From Gnetum montanum (lineage: Eukaryota > Streptophyta > Gnetopsida > Gnetales > Gnetaceae), in assembly GCA_015680685.1 (NCBI GenBank), contig MNCI01033368.1:222150-245894 (forward strand): 23,745 nt of DNA. The letters run 5' to 3'. Below are positions 19,864 to 23,745 of this stretch, one piece after another. The position numbers and the translations under genes are program-made. The stretch's first letter is position 1. Every line of letters begins with the position of its first letter. The notes under the pieces were generated by a model. The model did not search any database. It had not been told where the DNA came from and saw nothing but the letters and a program-made list of their open reading frames with translations.

Positions 19864-22200
19864 ATGTCTTCTTCTTCTCATAGGCATGAAGATGTCAAAC
19901 CGTTAGTCACATAAGAGTGCAAAGTGATATATACTCATCTAGATGTGTATGTACTTGACTTCACCTTCATCCTACACTATGATGAGCAACTACGATGGCA
20001 TGATATCAAAGGCAACATTGTAATGCCACCCGATCAATATGTGCCCATGATGCTGATTCAAACACTTAAGAAGTTAGGCATCCATGATCTTAAAGATGAG
20101 TACGTTGTGCAAGATTATGAATTCTAGGACTATCGTCCCACTGACACATAATGCAGGAGAGATGGACATTAAGAAAAGCACCATGAGTTTGCAAAGGGGA
20201 AACACTTCACTAATCCCTTGTTCCTATTAAACCAAAGTGATAATGAGGATCCTCCCTGTGGGGGTTCTCAACATGAATATTCTTCACCCCATGTTATTGG
20301 TGATGAGGGTGTGGCCCTAAACCTACAATACACTATTAATAAACTAGGTTGAAAAAAAAGTGATAGTCAAGGTAGGGACCCAAGCAAACATCATGATGGA
20401 AAGAGATCAAAGGATGATGGTTGTAATGAGTGAAGAGGTGGTGGTGGTCCATCATCCTCTTCATTTGATTCCAAACATTCCTCTTCATCTGCTAGTTTTA
20501 ATAGAAGCCACCATAAAAATAATCTTGATAAAGGTGATCAACGAAACAACAATAACCATAGAGGCCACGAAGAACATAGGGGTGGCAAGAACCATCATCG
20601 ACACCATCAATGCATTGATGATGATGAACCTTTGTTGGTGACTCGAAGCATGCTTAACATTGCAGAGGTAGTAAAGATTCCAACAAGGCATGTGAGAGAT
20701 AGTTGGATCAACCACTTAGATATGAACAATATCTCAAGATTTGAGGGGGCATATAATTCTGATCCGCAAACACATCTACAAGCTTTCCATGATGCTTGCG
20801 CCTTATAGAACATTGAAAATGATTGGTAGAAACGCAAGCTCTTCCCTAGGACACTCATTAAGAAAGCAGAAAGTTAGTACCAATTCTTAGAGCCATAATT
20901 TATTTGCCAATGGAGTGCAATGCCTAAGCTCTTTAATGATAAATACCAAACGTACTCTAGAGTGTCCAATCTGAGAAGGTAAATTTAAGGCTGGAAATAG
21001 AGAACACATGAACCCTTGGATGCTGTCATGGATAGATATTATTCTCTCTTACACTAATGCCTTAGCCATGATTATTCTCAAACGGAGCAACTCTGCCACA
21101 TGATAGATGGGCTTAGAGTAGAAACAAGAAGAACTCTTGGGGTTTATGCCCAATGAAGACTTTTTGAATTAAGAGCTCATCAAATCCAAAGGCTTATAGA
21201 GAAGGTAGCAAAAGAACAAGATGAGTTGCAAAACAAGAAAAGTGCAAAAGATTATAATAGAAACCCTTCCATAAGAAAAAGGAAGGTCCAATTCTATGAT
21301 GAGGAGGATGCACCACTTGATGAAGTGGTAAATAGGAAAACCTTACCAATATAAAAATCTATTTTTGATATTTTGGCAAAGGTTGATAAATTATGAAACT
21401 CTTTGGATGAAAAATTCCAAACCGTTATGAAGATTGCTAAAGCATTCAAACAATAGAATAGTGATTATGATCGCAGGAGGTGAAAAGAAGCTGAACATGC
21501 CTACCTAAGAGATAAGGGAAAAGCTGTCATAGTAGAAGAAGTTGTGAAGACAAACTTTGAATATGATGATGGATGTGACATTTTTCAATATGAACATTCT
21601 AAAGGATGTTGCCCTATGGTGTCACACTTACAAGAGTCTGGGGTGTACATGTTGAATCCTCAATTAACACATAGGCAACCATCCAAATGATTACCTTATC
21701 CTCAAGGCAATCCAAGGTAGTTCCACTAGCAACAACAATCTTATTATCCAAGTGAAGTTCCACCACAACCAAATGAGTAATACCAACAGTGGCACCAACC
21801 ACAATCATGGGGGATGCCATCGCTAAGACAACAGTACCCTTACAAGTAATCAAATCCATATGGGTACTATGTTTAGCAACTCATTTCTCCACAAATGTCT
21901 ACAAGCCATGTCTCATTCCAACATCACTATTACCCTCTAGAGTGCCATCAAACTCATTCATCATCTACTCAAGGGGAGCACCCATATCCATACCATCCTT
22001 TGCATTCATCTACACACATCCCTTTGCCCTCTACCCAGTTATATCCTACTCCATCTATGTAGGGTGAAATTCCTCCATAGCCACAGGAATGAAATGTTAT
22101 GAGAGCTATGAATTTACAACCACCTTTCCAACTAAGTGGTTTGGACAACCGTTCTAGGAAATGGTCATTTTCCAACCCAACAGTGCTCCAAAACCCTCAC
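19864..22200 (+). pseudogene. gag polyprotein of element C (degenerate)
   Basis: The likely start is the Met codon at 19864 (MSSSSHRHEDVK), about 130 nt after the primer binding site; element A starts similarly with MSLSQ. An N-terminal block to 20127 includes LRWHDIKGNIVMPPDQY. A Ser/His/Asn/Gly-rich linker (20370-20610) is followed by the capsid core (20620-21230): DDEPLLVTRSMLNI, HVRDSWINHLDMNNISRFEG, FNDKYQTYSRVSNLRR, VMDRYYSLL and TRRTLGVYA. A Cys/His block EHSKGCCPM lies at about 21592-21620 and a Pro/Gln/Tyr-rich tail to about 22080. Stops replace codons such as Gln, Arg and Trp at many places, yet the reading frame is kept over long runs, so decay is mostly by base substitution. Confidence 0.85.
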
Positions 22201-22359
22201 AACCTAATGCGGCCCATTGTCCTGTATCTTCAACACCCTTGTCCTTTACATTAAACACATTCAAGTGTCCTTCAAATGAAATACCTCCTTGGATCTAAAT
22301 TGTGATGTTAACTCATGCTATTTTTGATTGGATCAAGGTTGGAAATCTTCTCATGAAAT

Positions 22360-22735
22360 GATTTGACCCAGGAAGTTCTCTTTTTTACTTATAGATTGTT
22401 GGACATGAGCCATGCAAAGCTTTACTTGATTTTGGTTCTAGTGTCAACCTTATCTCCCATGACATGTACAAAGCCTAAAACCTACTTCCTCTCAAGAAGA
22501 GTAACATTCATTTGAAGTTGGTTGACTAGTCAATCTCTATCCCTTTGGAATTAGTGAAGGACATTGTGACCATAGTTACTGGATGGTCCTATCCCACTGA
22601 CTTTTTGGTGATCAAGGTTAAGAATTGCAAAGGTAACTTCCCCATCATTATGGGAAGGGCATGGTTAAGCACGGTTGATGCATGAATGAGCATAAGGATC
22701 CTCTCCTTGGAAATTTCTAAGGTGAATGAATTTGG
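22360..22735 (+). pseudogene. Aspartic protease of element C (nearly open, few stops)
   Basis: The frame runs PGSSLFYL, then ALLDFGSSVNLISHDMY with the catalytic Asp at 22428-22430 in a D-F-G setting, then GWSYPTDFLVIKVKN and the conserved IIMGRAWLSTVDA (about 22644-22680). This is the retropepsin order in Athila/Tat pol. Three to five stops interrupt it. It is better preserved than the B copy. The retroelement sequence breaks off straight after it, where the RT linker should begin. Confidence 0.85.
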
Positions 22736-23220
22736 AAGGTGTTGGCACATTTGGCCATTCCATGGAACAGTTGAAATATTTTATTGGAAAAATCTATGGT
22801 TGTAAATGCACAAGTAAATTTCAGCTTTAGTAGGGAAGTAATTCACTGGTGAAGAATTTGAGATAAAGGTGTCAAATTATCTCTTTATTAAAATCAAAAA
22901 TTAGTACTATGGCAAGGAAGGAAGTATGTGATTCATGTGAAATCATTAAGTTGCAGATCCCGGTTGTCAAAACCCGGATATATCCTTGCAAGACAAAATC
23001 AAAAATGTAACAAAACCAGCAATGCCTTCATTGTTTTAAGATTATGAAGAAAAAAGGCAAATCAACCTCCACTGTATACTACACCTGCTGAAGAGGAAAA
23101 CAGTGGAGATAAGGAAAATAGCAAAGGTAAAGGAGACCGTGTTACAGGAAAACGCGCAACATCACTCACCGCGATGTTCACCCTGGCGCAGACTCAAAGA
23201 CAAATTTTGAAACCTTCATT
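22736..23220. other. Non-retroelement sequence, nothing recognised
   Basis: Similarity to elements A-C ends at the left edge. I find no coding frame with recognisable residues, no LTR end and no RNA gene. Composition is AT-rich on the left and becomes more balanced toward 23100, with CpG-containing words such as aaaacgcgcaac and caccgcgatg. Confidence 0.5.
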
Positions 23221-23227
23221 TACAAAA

Positions 23228-23260
23228 CACGTGAGGAAAGGAGTTATGCCCTATTAAAAC
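23228..23260 (+). promoter_or_regulatory. Possible plant promoter: G-box with TATA-like element
   Basis: A G-box core CACGTG (23228-23233) is followed about 17 bases later by a TATA-like ctattaaaac (23251-23260). A pyrimidine patch with (CTTT)4 at 23291-23306 lies where a 5' leader could be. The combination is plausible for a plant promoter on the plus strand but rests on short motifs only. CACGTG is palindromic, so it does not give direction. Confidence 0.3.
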
Positions 23261-23290
23261 CCCGATTTGTATTGCAGGCCGTGGCGTTTT

Positions 23291-23306
23291 CTTTCTTTCT
23301 TTCTTT
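23291..23306. repeat. (CTTT)4 microsatellite
   Basis: ctttctttctttcttt lies within a longer pyrimidine run. Such tracts are common in plant 5' leaders and promoters. Confidence 0.8.
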
Positions 23307-23365
23307 TCATGATGCAGGCTGTGGATCCGCCGGACAAAGATCTACGAAATATTGGCCCGTAATTC

Positions 23366-23425
23366 GGCAAACAAAAAAACGCAGGAAGGCAAACAAGAAA
23401 AAGGGAGAACAAAAAACGCAGGAAG
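23366..23425. repeat. Short interspersed direct repeats in a purine-rich leader-like tract
   Basis: acaaaaaa(a)cgcaggaag occurs at 23371-23388 and 23409-23425, and ggcaaacaa occurs at 23366 and 23388. The tract is almost pure purine plus C on the plus strand. It may be part of a 5' leader. Confidence 0.7.
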
Positions 23426-23429
23426 CCCT

Positions 23430-23745
23430 AAATTAATTTAGGAGGCAAAATAGAAATTGAAACCCTCTGTTTAGGGCACGTTGTTCTCCTCCAGCGCGCG
23501 ATGGAAAAATTAGATCATGGTTGTAGAGCCTTCTCGTGCGGAAGCAGTTTGAATCTACGGTTTTGATGACGCTGCATATTGGATCTTGATGCAAACATGT
23601 GTCGGTTCTTGCAGGTTCTGGGCAAAAATAAGAGAAAGACCGTTGCCCTGGAACTGTGAGGAAACCTCCACGCGATTTACAGGGAAGAGAAGGAAAATCC
23701 TTTCGCCGTTTCTTTTCCAAAAATTATTCAATTATTTCTACCGCT
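23430..23745. other. GC-richer window end, possible 5' part of a host gene
   Basis: Composition changes from the AT-rich retroelement background to CpG-containing, balanced sequence (cagcgcgcgatgg, cgtgcggaagc, cacgcgattt). On the plus strand an ATG at about 23501 opens a frame of only about 21 codons. On the minus strand a 95-codon frame (23720-23433) has no recognisable motif. Either could be a fragment of an exon or untranslated leader cut by the window end. I do not recognise a product. Confidence 0.3.

Larger units (their letters stand above)
18807..22735 (+). mobile_element. Element C: partial Athila/Tat-type retrotransposon
   Basis: A complete LTR, primer binding site, gag and protease are present in order on the plus strand. 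Similarity to element B stops right after the protease motif gaaatttctaag near 22730, and what follows is not pol. There is no 3' LTR in the window. The left LTR begins within the RNase H frame of B after ataat, the expected target duplication, whose partner is lost with the 3' end. Confidence 0.87.

Noticed and set aside
21614-22175. Several open frames opposite or out of frame with gag C
   Set aside because: They are shadows of the Pro/Gln/Tyr-rich gag tail.
1-23745. CRISPR array, tRNA or rRNA genes
   Set aside because: No array of equal repeats with unique spacers, and no cloverleaf or rRNA core sequence was seen; tRNA-like matches are only the primer binding sites.

Overview
The window looks like plant nuclear DNA from a large, repeat-rich genome. 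It is AT-rich, shows no operons or ribosome binding sites, and is built mainly from old, nested Ty3/gypsy LTR retrotransposons of the Athila/Tat type. Evidence for that type is TG..CA long terminal repeats, a primer binding site complementary to the 3' end of tRNA-Asp, 5-bp target duplications, and gag, protease and reverse transcriptase signatures. I see no intact host gene, tRNA, rRNA or CRISPR. The species cannot be read from the sequence.

Layout. 1-3557 is non-coding and repeat-rich: a 9+12k minisatellite (79-264), a 421-bp tandem duplication (about 795-1611), and a pyrimidine-rich field of degenerate short repeats (about 1640-2645). 3558-12597 is element A, on the minus strand: a full 865-bp 5' LTR on the right, a truncated 3' LTR on the left, a PBS, a decayed gag, no recognisable pol, and a long accessory reading frame (about 7192 down to 4507) ending in a long coiled coil just upstream of the polypurine tract. 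12598-18806 is element B, plus strand: partial 5' LTR, PBS, decayed gag, protease and RT/RNase H. Its protease is split by a solo LTR (16411-17202) with a perfect AAGAT target duplication. 18807 to about 22735 is element C, plus strand: a complete 906-bp LTR, PBS, gag and protease, then an abrupt end. 22736-23745 is not retroelement-like; its last 500 bases are richer in G+C and CpG and may be the promoter and 5' part of a host gene.

How it fits together. The LTRs of A, B, C and the solo copy are related along their length (TGATG start, AATAAA in mid-LTR, a shared 3' end ..TCATCA, the same PBS), so one family has inserted into itself repeatedly. Its short U3 carries arrays of small palindromes just upstream of the TATA box: GATATCG in A and the solo LTR, a different ATCGATG/GATGAGGCCTCATC type in C. 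The same GATATCG-plus-TATA module occurs once inside element A, about 0.5 kb upstream of the accessory reading frame and in its orientation. That makes element A, a pol-less element with a large coiled-coil ORF and a possible internal promoter, the most interesting object here. All reading frames are broken by stops and frameshifts. Many stops fit C-to-T decay of CAG, CAA and CGA codons, as expected for methylated plant repeats.
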